The position numbers and the translations under genes are program-made. Positions 43,427 to 53,120 of a stretch of 60,734 nucleotides of DNA are shown one piece after another. This DNA is from Verrucomicrobiota bacterium (lineage in GTDB: Bacteria; Verrucomicrobiota; Verrucomicrobiia; Chthoniobacterales; UBA10450): NCBI GenBank assembly GCA_003220155.1, contig QHRO01000240.1, positions 1 to 60,734 of the forward strand. The letters are read 5' to 3'. Positions within the stretch are counted from its first letter, which is position 1, and each line of letters begins with the position of its first letter. The notes beneath the pieces were generated by a model, which saw nothing but the letters and a program-made list of their open reading frames with translations, was not told the origin of the DNA and searched no databases.

Positions 43427-45330
43427 CGGACGAACGCAGGCTCGGTTTTCGAACTCGTAACGGCGCGTTGCAATACATCCGCCAGATCGCGCCGCGTAAA
43501 CGGCTTCGGTAATGCCCCCCGGAATCCGTACTGCAAAAATTCCGCCAGCGCCGCTTCGTCGGAATAGCCGCTGCAAATAATGGCGACGACGCTTGGATCG
43601 ATATTGCGTAAGCGCGAGATCGTGGCCAATCCCCCCATACCGCCGCGAATCGTCGCATCCAAAATCACCGCCTGAAAATTTTCGCCGCGTCGCATGGCGC
43701 GCTCGTAGGTATTGACCGCTTCCACGCCGTCGGTCACGGCCGTGACTTCGTAACCGAGCGTATTGAGCAATTGCGAAGTGAGTTCCCGAATTCCCTCCTC
43801 ATCGTCCATCACCAGGATGCGTTGCAGAGTAGATGGCAATCCAGAGCCCGCGACCGTCCTTACCACTGCTGGTTCGGCCCTGGCTGCTGGAAGATAGAAG
43901 GCAAAGGCGGCGCCCGCAGGAGAGGATTGTTCGAGGTGCAACATCCCGCCGTGTTTCTTAACAATAGAAAAGCTAATCGAAAGGCCCAACCCGCTGCTGA
44001 CCGGTTTAGTGGTGAAATACGGATCGAAAATTTTCGTCTGCATGTCCACTGGAACGCCACCCCCGTGGTCCGCGATCGCAACCTTGATGTAGCGACCGCC
44101 CGGCAAGAGCGCACCCGGTTTGTCGTCCAGTTCTACATTGCGCGCCGAAATATCCACTGTGCCGCCGGAGGGCATCGCTTCGCGAGCATTGATCATGAGC
44201 GCGTTGATCACCTGCTCGATTTGGGTCGAGTCGACTTCGGTCGGCCAAAGATCCGGCGGAATAACCATTTCCGCGCGCAGATTCGAGCCGTGCAGCGAAA
44301 AATGGGCTGACTTCGCCAATAGCTCGGGCATTCTCACAACTTTCTTTACCGGTGAGCCCCCTTTGGAAAAGGTGAGCAACTGGCTCGACATGTGGGCGGC
44401 TTCCTGCGCGGCCTGTGAGGCTTTCGCCAGGCAACCAAGCAAACTCTTTTCCTCCACCGGCGCTTCGAGCTGGGCCAGGCCGATGTTGCCGGAAATGACG
44501 GTGAGAATGTTGTTCAAATCGTGGGCAATTCCGCCGGCCAGCGTTCCCAATGATTCGATCTTGCCTTTGGTCAGCCGATCATCTTCCGCGCGCTTACGTT
44601 CAGTGACGTCACGAAAGAAAGCCGAGACGCCTCCACCGCTGGGATAGGCGTGAACTTCGAACCACTTCGTTCCGCGCGGATCGCACGCTTCAAATTCGAC
44701 GGGCGTCTGCTCGGCCATAACCTGCCGATAATTCTGTTCGAAAGCCGTGCCGCGAAGTTCCGGAAACGCCTGCCACAGCTCGCCTCCCAGAAGCTCTTTG
44801 CGCGAGCGTCCGAATAAAGCCTCCGCTTCCCGATTCACATACGTAAAGCGCCAGGCGTAATCGAGGGCGAAGAAACCATCGGTCGTATTCTCGAGAATAT
44901 CCGTCAGCGTTCGGGCCGATTGCTGGAGTGCAATCCGAGCCTGGTTGCGTTCCGTGAGGTCGCGAATTTGCCGCTCCGCCACCGCCAGGCGGACGTTCAG
45001 CAACGACAGGTCGATTGGTTTGGTAAGGTAATCATTTGCGCCCACTTCCAGTGCCATCTCCAGATCTGCGCGATCGGTTTTACCGGTCACGAGCAGAATA
45101 AACATTTTGTCGCCGTCCTGGCGCGCCCGCAATTCGCGACACAAGTCGATGCCACTCTTTCCCGGCAGCATCCAATCAAGAATAAGGAAGGGGAAACTGT
45201 CCGTTGCTAGCGCGCGCTCGGCCTCTTCGGCGGTGGCGACTTGCGTCACTTTATGGCCGCGCATTCCGATCAGCCTGGAGAGCGTTTTCCGGCTGTCGTC
45301 CTGGTCTTCGACAAGAAGAATATTCATCAC
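43423..45330 (-). CDS. Hybrid sensor histidine kinase (REC-PAS-HisKA/HATPase-REC)
   Basis: [77 protein letters not shown]. Confidence 0.95.
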   Translation of the reverse strand: MMNILLVEDQDDSRKTLSRLIGMRGHKVTQVATAEEAERALATDSFPFLILDWMLPGKSGIDLCRELRARQDGDKMFILLVTGKTDRADLEMALEVGANDYLTKPIDLSLLNVRLAVAERQIRDLTERNQARIALQQSARTLTDILENTTDGFFALDYAWRFTYVNREAEALFGRSRKELLGGELWQAFPELRGTAFEQNYRQVMAEQTPVEFEACDPRGTKWFEVHAYPSGGGVSAFFRDVTERKRAEDDRLTKGKIESLGTLAGGIAHDLNNILTVISGNIGLAQLEAPVEEKSLLGCLAKASQAAQEAAHMSSQLLTFSKGGSPVKKVVRMPELLAKSAHFSLHGSNLRAEMVIPPDLWPTEVDSTQIEQVINALMINAREAMPSGGTVDISARNVELDDKPGALLPGGRYIKVAIADHGGGVPVDMQTKIFDPYFTTKPVSSGLGLSISFSIVKKHGGMLHLEQSSPAGAAFAFYLPAARAEPAVVRTVAGSGLPSTLQRILVMDDEEGIRELTSQLLNTLGYEVTAVTDGVEAVNTYERAMRRGENFQAVILDATIRGGMGGLATISRLRNIDPSVVAIICSGYSDEAALAEFLQYGFRGALPKPFTRRDLADVLQRAVTSSKTEPAFVR

Positions 45331-45536
45331 GCGATATCGGCGTCAGTGCGGCCTCTCGGCCTCGCGCCGAAGTTCGATGAGCCCCAACATCCCTCCATCC
45401 CAAAGCAGCAGATTAGTTGCCAAATTCGGCCCCGCGGCGGCTGTAGCCCGGCTTTCTCTCCTCCAATTTTCGGGGACGCGGTTGCGCCGCCGGTGCTGCC
45501 GCGTTAATAAGGCAATCTGTCGCGCTTCTGAGTCTC

Positions 45537-46331
45537 ATGCTGCGAAAATTCCGCGCCCTTTTTTTTCTCATTCCGGTCACGGTTGCTTTTGCCCAGCAAC
45601 CCTCGCCCGCGCCTGAAAAGCCAAAATCGCCGCTGGTCCCGGAACAAAAAATAACGGTCAGCTCGGTGCACGTCAATAGCCCCTACATCGCCCTCACTTT
45701 TGACGACGGCCCCAGCGAAAAACTCACGCCACGGCTGCTCGATTTACTCGCGCAATATCACATTCACGCCACTTTCTTTGTCATCGGCGAAAACGTGTCA
45801 CAGCATCCCGAAATCTTGCAGCGCGCCGCGCGCGAAGGCCACGAGATTGGCAACCACTCCTGGTCGCATCCTAATCTTGCGAAGATGTCCGACGACGGCG
45901 TCCGCAGCCAGATCAAGCGCACCGAAGAGGCGATAATCGGCGCGATTGGTTCGCGTCCGGTTTTACTTCGTCCGCCCTACGGTTCGCTCACGACGCGTCA
46001 AAAACATTTTATTCACGATGACCTCAGCTATGAAATTATTCTGTGGGACGTGGATCCGCTCGACTGGAAGGAACCCGGTCCAAATATCGTTAGTAGTCGT
46101 ATTCTGAAGGAGACGCGCCCGGGATCGATCGTGCTATCGCATGACATTCATGCGCAGACGATCCAAGCGATGCCGGCAACTTTGACCGAGCTCGAAGCTA
46201 AAGGATTCAAATTCGTCACCGTCTCCGAATTGTTGAAGCTACGGACGCCCGTCCCACCGCCGCCGCCGAACCCGGTAGGGACGCCAGCAACTACCCCGTC
46301 GCCCCCCGTCGCGCCGTCGCCGAACGGTTAA
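45537..46331 (+). CDS. Polysaccharide deacetylase (NodB-like), exported
   Basis: YIALTFDDGPSEKLTPRLLDLLAQYHIHATFFVIGENV, EIGNHSWSHPNLAKM, RPPYG. Confidence 0.95.
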   Translation: MLRKFRALFFLIPVTVAFAQQPSPAPEKPKSPLVPEQKITVSSVHVNSPYIALTFDDGPSEKLTPRLLDLLAQYHIHATFFVIGENVSQHPEILQRAAREGHEIGNHSWSHPNLAKMSDDGVRSQIKRTEEAIIGAIGSRPVLLRPPYGSLTTRQKHFIHDDLSYEIILWDVDPLDWKEPGPNIVSSRILKETRPGSIVLSHDIHAQTIQAMPATLTELEAKGFKFVTVSELLKLRTPVPPPPPNPVGTPATTPSPPVAPSPNG

Positions 46332-46341
46332 CTCTCGCGGC

Positions 46342-48075
46342 ATGATCGCCGATCATTATTTGCAGCTTCGAACTGATCTCGAAACTGCGCTGATCCGATT
46401 GCTGCGACTCGGCGCGGATCTGCACCGCAGCCCAGGCTCATTGGAGACGCTGCATGCCCTTCTCATCGATATTCGCCAACCGCTTCTCTTCGTCGTCGTC
46501 GGCGAAGTGAAAGCGGGAAAATCCTCGCTCCTAAACGCGCTTTTCGGCCGCGAATTCGCCAAGACCGGCGTCCTGCCAGCGACAGATCGCGTCTGCATTT
46601 TTCGGTACGGCGAGGTAGAAAAAACGGTCGATGTATCTCCCCAATTGATCGAGCGCTTCCTTCCGATCGATTTCCTGCGCGACTTCAATGTCGTCGATAC
46701 ACCCGGGACGAATACGATGGTGGCAGAGCATCAACGCATCACCGAAGAATTCGTACCCCGGGCCGATCTCGTCCTCTTCGTTTTTTCCGTGGTCAATCCC
46801 TGGACGCAATCGGCGTGGGATCTTCTCGCTTTCGTGCAAAAGCGTTGGCTAAAAAACATCGTTTTCGTTTTGCAACAGGCCGACTTGCGCGACCCCGCCG
46901 AGATTGCTGTTATCCGCCGGCACCTTCAAGATACCGCTCTTCAGAAACTCGGTACCACTCCCCCAATTTTTGCTGTTTCCGCGCGTCAGGCGTTACTCGC
47001 GCGCACGGGGGCGCCCGGAGCGGCTAGCCTCGAAGAAAAGAGCCAGATTATTCCGTTACAAGAGCACATCGATTTGATCATGGCGGATGCGAGCGCGCAC
47101 GCGCTGAAATTGCGATCGGCCTGGCAAACGGCCCAGGTTGTTTTGAAAGAGATCGCCTCGGAAGTGCGCGAGGCGTTTCGCACCATTAGCCACGACGAAG
47201 AACGGTTCGATCGCCTGATGCACTTCCTGCAGGCGCGCAAGGAGCAAACGTTGCGGCAAGTGCACGGTTTTGTCCGGGGAATCGACCAAGCCTGCCGTGA
47301 CTGCGCTGTCGAGGGAACCCGATTTCTGGAGAGCAAACTGACTTTCTGGACCACGGTGAACATGATTTGGCGACGCGATTATTGGCAGCGCGATTTTCAG
47401 GAGGAAATGGAAACGAAACTTCGTCAGATCGTGCAGCCGCAAATCGAAAATGCAGTGCAATTACTTGAAACCGATCTGCGCGGAATCTGGCCGCAACTAC
47501 AGGACATGATCGAAACGCACTTTGGTGGCGAAGTGAAATCTCAGGCACCACGGACACTACCGGATTTCGCGCGCCAACGCCGTGAGTTGTTGCAATCCAT
47601 TCAACTGACGCTGGCGGAGCGAAGCGGCGGAAACGCCATTGAAGACCAAATGGGAGAGATATTTCGGGAAACGTCGGACCGCTTGCGAATTCCAGCGGGC
47701 GTGGCGGCGGCGGGTGGACTCGTGGCACTGGTCGCGGCCATGAGTAGCGCCGCCGTGGCCGATGTCACCGGTGTGCTGGCGGCTTCAGCCGCAATCATTG
47801 GAACCTTGCTAGCAAAACGGCAGCGCGGAAAAATTCTCCGCGTTTACGCCGAGCAAATGGAAGCAAAACGCAGCGAGCTCGTGCTTGCGATCGAGAATCA
47901 GATCTCGCACACCATCGATTTGTTCTACGGTGAGATCAATGCGGCAATACAACCGCTCACTGCCTTCTGCACCGCGCAACGAGCGCATTTTCAACTGCTG
48001 GTCGATCGGATCGGAGAACTCGACGCGACTTTTGAAAAACTGCGTCCGCGCGTGATGGGAAGCCGGTCGAACTAG
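46342..48075 (+). CDS. Bacterial dynamin-like GTPase
   Basis: VVVGEVKAGKSSLLNALFG, PATDRVCIFRYG, VDTPGTNTM, C-terminal hydrophobic hairpin VAAAGGLVALVAAMSSAAVADVTGVLAASAAIIGTLLA. Confidence 0.88.
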   Translation: MIADHYLQLRTDLETALIRLLRLGADLHRSPGSLETLHALLIDIRQPLLFVVVGEVKAGKSSLLNALFGREFAKTGVLPATDRVCIFRYGEVEKTVDVSPQLIERFLPIDFLRDFNVVDTPGTNTMVAEHQRITEEFVPRADLVLFVFSVVNPWTQSAWDLLAFVQKRWLKNIVFVLQQADLRDPAEIAVIRRHLQDTALQKLGTTPPIFAVSARQALLARTGAPGAASLEEKSQIIPLQEHIDLIMADASAHALKLRSAWQTAQVVLKEIASEVREAFRTISHDEERFDRLMHFLQARKEQTLRQVHGFVRGIDQACRDCAVEGTRFLESKLTFWTTVNMIWRRDYWQRDFQEEMETKLRQIVQPQIENAVQLLETDLRGIWPQLQDMIETHFGGEVKSQAPRTLPDFARQRRELLQSIQLTLAERSGGNAIEDQMGEIFRETSDRLRIPAGVAAAGGLVALVAAMSSAAVADVTGVLAASAAIIGTLLAKRQRGKILRVYAEQMEAKRSELVLAIENQISHTIDLFYGEINAAIQPLTAFCTAQRAHFQLLVDRIGELDATFEKLRPRVMGSRSN

Positions 48076-48080
48076 TTCGG

Positions 48081-48154
48081 CGGCTCGACGGAGTCTCGCC
48101 CTAACCACGCGTCGTCGCCAAATTTCATTGGTAGGGCGACGCTCTGCGGAGCCG
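48081..48154. repeat. Imperfect inverted repeat after the dynamin-like gene
   Basis: CGGCTCGACGGAGTCTCGCCCTA ... TAGGGCGACGCTCTGCGGAGCCG. Confidence 0.6.
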
Positions 48155-48184
48155 GGTCGGAGCAAACGTCAGTCCGGCTCGGAC

Positions 48185-49009
48185 CTAGCGCGAGGCAGCG
48201 CCGTTCTGCTGGACAAGGCGCGCCTCAGCCTGGCGTTTGGCGATCACGAAATGGTTGTTGTCGCCATAACTGCGCCACGGTCCGGGCGGGACATCGCGCA
48301 CTTCCACAAATTGCCAGTCGGTCACATCGGTTGGGCCGAGCCCGAGGTAATCGCGCACTGCTGGCGAGACATCGAGACCGGCGCCGTGATTCAAGTTCGG
48401 TTTCGGTCGTTCATTCTGAAAAACATACTGGAAATGGTCGGTACGGAACGGTCCGCAATCTTCCCATTGGGCGTAGCAAACGCGACCGCCTTTGCGGATT
48501 GCCAGCCAGCGGTCTTTGCAAACGGAGCGGCCCGGTTCCGTATAGGCAGTCCTGAACCAGGGAATCACCAAGGGCGCTTCCGGCTTGAACTGTCCGTGCG
48601 TGACGTCGTTATAGGGGAGAGCGCAGTAAAACGGATTCTGCCGCGGAGTAAATGAAGCCGGAATGTAATTCCTGCGCGAGGACGGTTCGGGAGTATCAAA
48701 GCCACCGTAATTCGAGGTCCAGTTCGCGTCCCAGCAACTCTTGTAATTCGGGACCGGATTATTTCCGCCAGCTTGCTCGCCAACCCAAAAGACCGTTGTT
48801 ACGATATTCGCCTTCCATGGGTAACGGGTGGCCGTGCCAGTCCGGGAAGCGGTAGGGACAAAAACCTGCGGCTCGACTTTGAGCAAGGCCTGTTCGCGCA
48901 ATTTGCGAGCGTATTTGGCGAAATCGGCCGCGCTCTCGTAAGGCGATTGGGCCATCCCCACCCCCGCCCCAAGGACCACTAGAGCGACAGCGGGAAAACC
49001 TTTTCTCAT
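48185..49009 (-). CDS. Exported protein with a possible double-psi beta-barrel-like region
   Basis: Signal MRKGFPAVALVVLGAGVGMAQS; CYAQWEDCGPFRTDHFQYVF...GLDVSPAVRDYLGL. Confidence 0.65.
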   Translation of the reverse strand: MRKGFPAVALVVLGAGVGMAQSPYESAADFAKYARKLREQALLKVEPQVFVPTASRTGTATRYPWKANIVTTVFWVGEQAGGNNPVPNYKSCWDANWTSNYGGFDTPEPSSRRNYIPASFTPRQNPFYCALPYNDVTHGQFKPEAPLVIPWFRTAYTEPGRSVCKDRWLAIRKGGRVCYAQWEDCGPFRTDHFQYVFQNERPKPNLNHGAGLDVSPAVRDYLGLGPTDVTDWQFVEVRDVPPGPWRSYGDNNHFVIAKRQAEARLVQQNGAASR

Positions 49010-49121
49010 TGGCGTGGCCTTGTTTTACCGAAAACTTGCCGACAGGCAAGGTTTTTCCTCTTTTCAAGGAATCCTGCCCGGCTGGCGATTTACCATTTGC
49101 AGCAGTATCCATTCCAACCAT

Positions 49122-50717
49122 TTAGCCACGTGAGACCACGGTATCGTGCCGAAAATTAGCTTCGTCGGTCTGCGGATAATCCAAGGTATAATGCAGTCCC
49201 CGGCTCTCTTTGCGGAGTAGGGCGCTATCCACAATCAGGGCCGCGACCGTGGCTAGATTCCGCAGTTCGAGGAGGTCGACCGAGACCTTGAAATTCCAAT
49301 AAAATTCGCGGATTTCCCGCTGGAGATTCCGTAAACGTGAGGCTGCGCGTTGCAGACGTTTGTCGGTCCGAACCACCCCGACGTAGTCCCACATCAAGCG
49401 CCGGATCTCGTCCCAGTTGTGATAAATCACCACCAGTTCGTCCACATTTTGGACGTTACCGGAGACCCATTCCGGCAACGCAATTTTGTGGTCCTGCTCC
49501 TTCGGAAACTCGCGCGCCAGCGCCGCACAAGCCCGCCCCGCCACCACCACCCCCTCGAGCAGCGAATTGCTGGCCAGTCGATTTGCCCCATGCAGACCGG
49601 TACAGCCCACTTCGCCGATGGCGTACAAACCGCGCAGACTGCTCGCGCCGTTGACGTCGGTCTTGATTCCACCGCATTGATAATGCGCCGCCGGCACCAC
49701 CGGAATCGGCTGCCGGCTCATGTCGATCCCAAGCTGCAAACAGGTTTCGAAAATGTGCGGAAAACGTTCACGCAAAAACGCCTCGGACTTATGCGTGATA
49801 TCCAGATAAACGCATTGCGCACCGCTGCGTTTGATCTCGGCATCGATCGCCCGCGCCACCACATCACGCGGAGCCAGCGAACCGCGCGGATGATATCGCG
49901 GCATAAAATCTTCGCCGCGCCCGTCGCGCAAGATTCCGCCTTCGCCCCGGACTGCTTCCGAAATCAGAAACGAACGCTGTTCGGCGTGGAAAAGACAGGT
50001 GGGATGGAATTGAACAAATTCCATGTTTGCGATGGCGACGCCAGCACGCCAAGCCATGGCCACGCCGTCGCCCGTCGCAACCGCAGGATTCGTCGTATAG
50101 AGATAAACCTTCCCGCAGCCCCCGGTCGCTAGCGCGACCCGATCGCTCCGAACCGTCTCAACTTCGCCCGTTTTCTCATCGAGCGAGTAAAGTCCAAGAC
50201 ATCGATCTTCCCTGGCGAATCCAAGTTTGGCCGCGGTGATCAAATCAATCGCGGTATGGTTTTCCAGCAATTGCACCTGTGGCGATCGACCGAGTGCTGC
50301 CAGTAGCTTGTTTTCGATCTCGCGCCCGGTCACATCCTGTACGTGCAACACTCGCCGCTTCGAATGCCCGCCCTCGCGCCCAAGATCGAGCTCGCGATGG
50401 CCCGAAACCTCGCGTTCGTCGAAATGAACGCCGACCTCCATCAACTCCCGGATCGCCTCCGGACCTTCCGTCACGATCGTACGCACAACTTTTTCGTCGC
50501 AAAGCCCGGCACCGGCTTCGAGCGTGTCGCGCACGTGCAACTCGAATGAATCTTCATCGCTCGTGACGCAGGCAATCCCGCCCTGCGCCCACGCCGTGTT
50601 GCTATCGGCCCCTTTGCGTTTCGTGATCACAGCGACGGAACCGTGCTCCGCTGCTTTCAAGGCAAAGCTCAAGCCCGCGATCCCGCTTCCCACCACAACG
50701 AAATCGAATTCCTTCAC
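49122..50717 (-). CDS. nadB: L-aspartate oxidase
   Basis: FVVVGSGIAGLSFALKAAEHG, SNTAWAQGGIACV, HSKRRVLHVQDVTGREIE, PVVPAAHYQCGGIKTDVNGASSLRGLYAIGEVGCTGLHGANRLASNSLLEGVV. Confidence 0.97.
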   Translation of the reverse strand: MKEFDFVVVGSGIAGLSFALKAAEHGSVAVITKRKGADSNTAWAQGGIACVTSDEDSFELHVRDTLEAGAGLCDEKVVRTIVTEGPEAIRELMEVGVHFDEREVSGHRELDLGREGGHSKRRVLHVQDVTGREIENKLLAALGRSPQVQLLENHTAIDLITAAKLGFAREDRCLGLYSLDEKTGEVETVRSDRVALATGGCGKVYLYTTNPAVATGDGVAMAWRAGVAIANMEFVQFHPTCLFHAEQRSFLISEAVRGEGGILRDGRGEDFMPRYHPRGSLAPRDVVARAIDAEIKRSGAQCVYLDITHKSEAFLRERFPHIFETCLQLGIDMSRQPIPVVPAAHYQCGGIKTDVNGASSLRGLYAIGEVGCTGLHGANRLASNSLLEGVVVAGRACAALAREFPKEQDHKIALPEWVSGNVQNVDELVVIYHNWDEIRRLMWDYVGVVRTDKRLQRAASRLRNLQREIREFYWNFKVSVDLLELRNLATVAALIVDSALLRKESRGLHYTLDYPQTDEANFRHDTVVSRG

Positions 50718-51550
50718 GTCAGTCGCAAGTTATCGATCAATCGCGTTTTGCCGATGAAAACCGCGAGCGCAATGAGCGCGTTCGGTCGCAATGTCTCCAG
50801 CGGCTGCAAGTTCTCCCGATCGACGATGCTGATGTAATCAATGCGCGCGTCTTTGGCTGACTCGATTACGCTCCTCGCGGCGTCAATCAATCTGGTGACG
50901 GAATTTTCTCCGTCGGCGGCCAGTTCTTTCACCCGCAGCATGGCCTGATACAGCACCGGCGCCGCAGCTCGCCCGTCTGTGTTCAGATATTGATTGCGTG
51001 AGCTTAGGGCCAGCCCGTCTGCCTCGCGCACCGTCGGCACGCCTATGACTTCGATCGGAAAATTCAGGTCGCGCACCATGCGCCGGATGATTGCCAGTTG
51101 CTGATAATCCTTCTCACCGAACACCGCGGCGTTCGGCGCGAGCAAATTAAAAAGCTTCGCCACCACCGTGCAGACACCGCGGAAATGTCCTGGCCGCGAG
51201 GCGCCGCACAGACCGGCGGACAATCGTGTTTCCTCAACGTAAACTGAGCGATCATCAAAATACATTTCGCGCGGGCGAAAAAGCAGATTGACTCCCGCAT
51301 CCTCGCAAAATTTTGCATCCGTAGATTCCGGCCGCGGATATTTCTTAAAATCCGATCCCGGCTCGAACTGCAACGGATTGACAAAAATACTGACCGCAAC
51401 TTCCCCATCTTCGCCAGCGTGCTCACGCGCGACACGAAGCAACTCTAGATGCCCACGATGCAACGCACCCATCGTCGGCACGAGTACGGATTTGGCCCTT
51501 CGCTCGCGCACGTGTGACTGGGCCGCGTCAGTCGATTCGATAATTTTCAT
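50714..51550 (-). CDS. panC: Pantothenate synthetase
   Basis: LVPTMGALHRGHLELLRVA, VSIFVNPLQF, FGEKDYQQLAIIRRMVRDL, GLALSSRNQYL. Confidence 0.97.
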   Translation of the reverse strand: MKIIESTDAAQSHVRERRAKSVLVPTMGALHRGHLELLRVAREHAGEDGEVAVSIFVNPLQFEPGSDFKKYPRPESTDAKFCEDAGVNLLFRPREMYFDDRSVYVEETRLSAGLCGASRPGHFRGVCTVVAKLFNLLAPNAAVFGEKDYQQLAIIRRMVRDLNFPIEVIGVPTVREADGLALSSRNQYLNTDGRAAAPVLYQAMLRVKELAADGENSVTRLIDAARSVIESAKDARIDYISIVDRENLQPLETLRPNALIALAVFIGKTRLIDNLRLT

Positions 51551-51561
51551 TCAGAAAACTC

Positions 51562-51661
51562 GTCATCCCGCGCGCAATAGTTTACCCGTCGTGGCGGGGG
51601 GATCCCGTCATGGAATCTTTAAGGTAAGGCAGCGGGGTCCCTCGACTATGCTCGCGATGAC
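51562..51661. repeat. GTCATCCCGAGC-family palindromic element (partly degenerate)
   Basis: GTCATCCCGCGCGCAATAG...GGGATCCCGTC...GGGGTCCCTCGACTATGCTCGCGATGAC. Confidence 0.75.
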
Positions 51662-52350
51662 GATTCGATCCAAATCGCTTGGCGGCCAACGGCAAATTTT
51701 TGGTGCCCGAAATTTCTCCAGCCGGCGCACTCAGCCAGCTTGCGCATTTCACCGAAACTGAAGGCACGCACCGCTGATAGTCGTGCATCAGTTTTCGTCA
51801 TCGCATCGCGATAGATTGTCGCCGTCACAAAATAAACCGCGCACGTTAACAAGCGTGCCCTCCGCAAATCGGCAACTAAAATTCGCGCACGCGACAGTTC
51901 GCGACATTTTTGCAGCACGCGCACAGCGTCATCGTTGCTGAAATGGTGAAGGGTAAGTGAACAAAGCACAATGTCGTAAAGCTCAGGCGGATTCCATTCG
52001 AACAGGTCCACGCAACAAGAATCGATCTCCGGATAAGCAGCGCTCAGTCCTCGCGCAATTTCAATGGTCGACGCCTGTTGATCGATCGCGTCGATGTGAA
52101 CGGAAACATTTTGTCTGCGCGCATGATCAACGATCAGGCGTGGGATGTCGCCTGAGCCGGTGGCTACGTCCAAAATTCGCGCTTTGCCATTTGGCTTGAG
52201 CCAGCGTCGCAAAAAATGTCGCACCAAGCGATGGCTACCAAACCAGCGATTGAGGGAGCGTAGGTTGGCAAGGTCGCGTTTCAGCTCGCGCGTGACCGGC
52301 TGCGGCCGGTCCATCAATTCCGGCAACGCCGGATCGAACTGCCGCTTCAC
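51646..52350 (-). CDS. Class I SAM-dependent methyltransferase
   Basis: ARILDVATGSGDIPRLIVDHAR, YDIVLCSLTLHHFSNDDAVRVLQ. Confidence 0.88.
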   Translation of the reverse strand: MKRQFDPALPELMDRPQPVTRELKRDLANLRSLNRWFGSHRLVRHFLRRWLKPNGKARILDVATGSGDIPRLIVDHARRQNVSVHIDAIDQQASTIEIARGLSAAYPEIDSCCVDLFEWNPPELYDIVLCSLTLHHFSNDDAVRVLQKCRELSRARILVADLRRARLLTCAVYFVTATIYRDAMTKTDARLSAVRAFSFGEMRKLAECAGWRNFGHQKFAVGRQAIWIESSSRA

Positions 52351-53079
52351 TTATTCCGCCAGAAAACTCCGCCAGCTTTCCGGCAAAAGCGCCGATTCCA
52401 CCTCGCTCGCAATCCGGCCTTCGAACGCCGGCTGAAAGTTCGTGCTGGTGCCGTAGACCATGATCGCCTCCTCGCTTCCCTCCACCCGCACCGCATGCGC
52501 CACCCCCGGCGGAATCACAACCGCGACATTGTTCGGGCCGCGATGATTGTCGCCATCAATAAAAAAATGCATGATGCGGCCACGAAAACCTTCGCGGACG
52601 TCGCGCAAAATCATTTCGACTCGGCCCTGCACGAAAAACATTACGTCCCACTGTTCCGCCTCGTAGTCGATAGTCGCTTTCCTGGTGAACCTGCGCCGTA
52701 ATGATTTCGTCGGGTCTTCGCCCTCGGGAATAAATGGAGGATGAACATGAAAGCCTTTGGCGGTGTTGGCGAACATGCGGGCAGTCGCCCATTGTCGTGG
52801 CCAGAATTTTAAACTCCCGAGCACGCCTTCATCCCGCCGGGCCAGTTCTCCGAACAATCCACGGTGCCGTTGCACATGGATGGTGCGCGCGAACATTTCG
52901 ACACCAGGGATCCAGACCGCCGCGAGGGAACGGCGGTTCGCCGACACGATCTGACCTGCTTCCACGCCCCCGCCCGCAAGCCGTTTTGCCAGCGCCGGGG
53001 CTCGATAGTCGCGCGTGCTCAACGCGGTCACCGCGGCTGGCTGTAAACCGCGCCAAATATTTTTCCCGGATTTTTTCAT
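52351..53079 (-). CDS. Cupin-like / dTDP-4-dehydrorhamnose 3,5-epimerase-related protein
   Basis: KGFHVHPPFIPEGEDP, VMFFVQGRVEMILRDVR, NNVAVVIPPGVAHAVRVEGSEEAIMVYGTSTNFQP. Confidence 0.7.
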   Translation of the reverse strand: MKKSGKNIWRGLQPAAVTALSTRDYRAPALAKRLAGGGVEAGQIVSANRRSLAAVWIPGVEMFARTIHVQRHRGLFGELARRDEGVLGSLKFWPRQWATARMFANTAKGFHVHPPFIPEGEDPTKSLRRRFTRKATIDYEAEQWDVMFFVQGRVEMILRDVREGFRGRIMHFFIDGDNHRGPNNVAVVIPPGVAHAVRVEGSEEAIMVYGTSTNFQPAFEGRIASEVESALLPESWRSFLAE

Positions 53080-53080
53080 T

Positions 53081-53104
53081 TGTAGTGGCGGTTTATGACC
53101 GCCG
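53081..53104 (+). repeat. GTAG-REP element immediately upstream of the 52351..53079 start codon
   Basis: TGTAGTGGCGGTTTATGACCGCCG. Confidence 0.8.
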
Positions 53105-53120
53105 ATCTCACGTCGCCCAA

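Noticed and set aside
41366-48075. Receiver-phosphatase, SWIB, hybrid kinase and dynamin-like GTPase as a defence island
   Set aside because: Genes are on both strands, mixed with ordinary exported proteins, and no nuclease or toxin effector is present; dynamin-like proteins alone are common in bacteria
49350-50132. 260-aa plus-strand ORF antisense to nadB
   Set aside because: Shadow ORF; nadB is unambiguous on the minus strand
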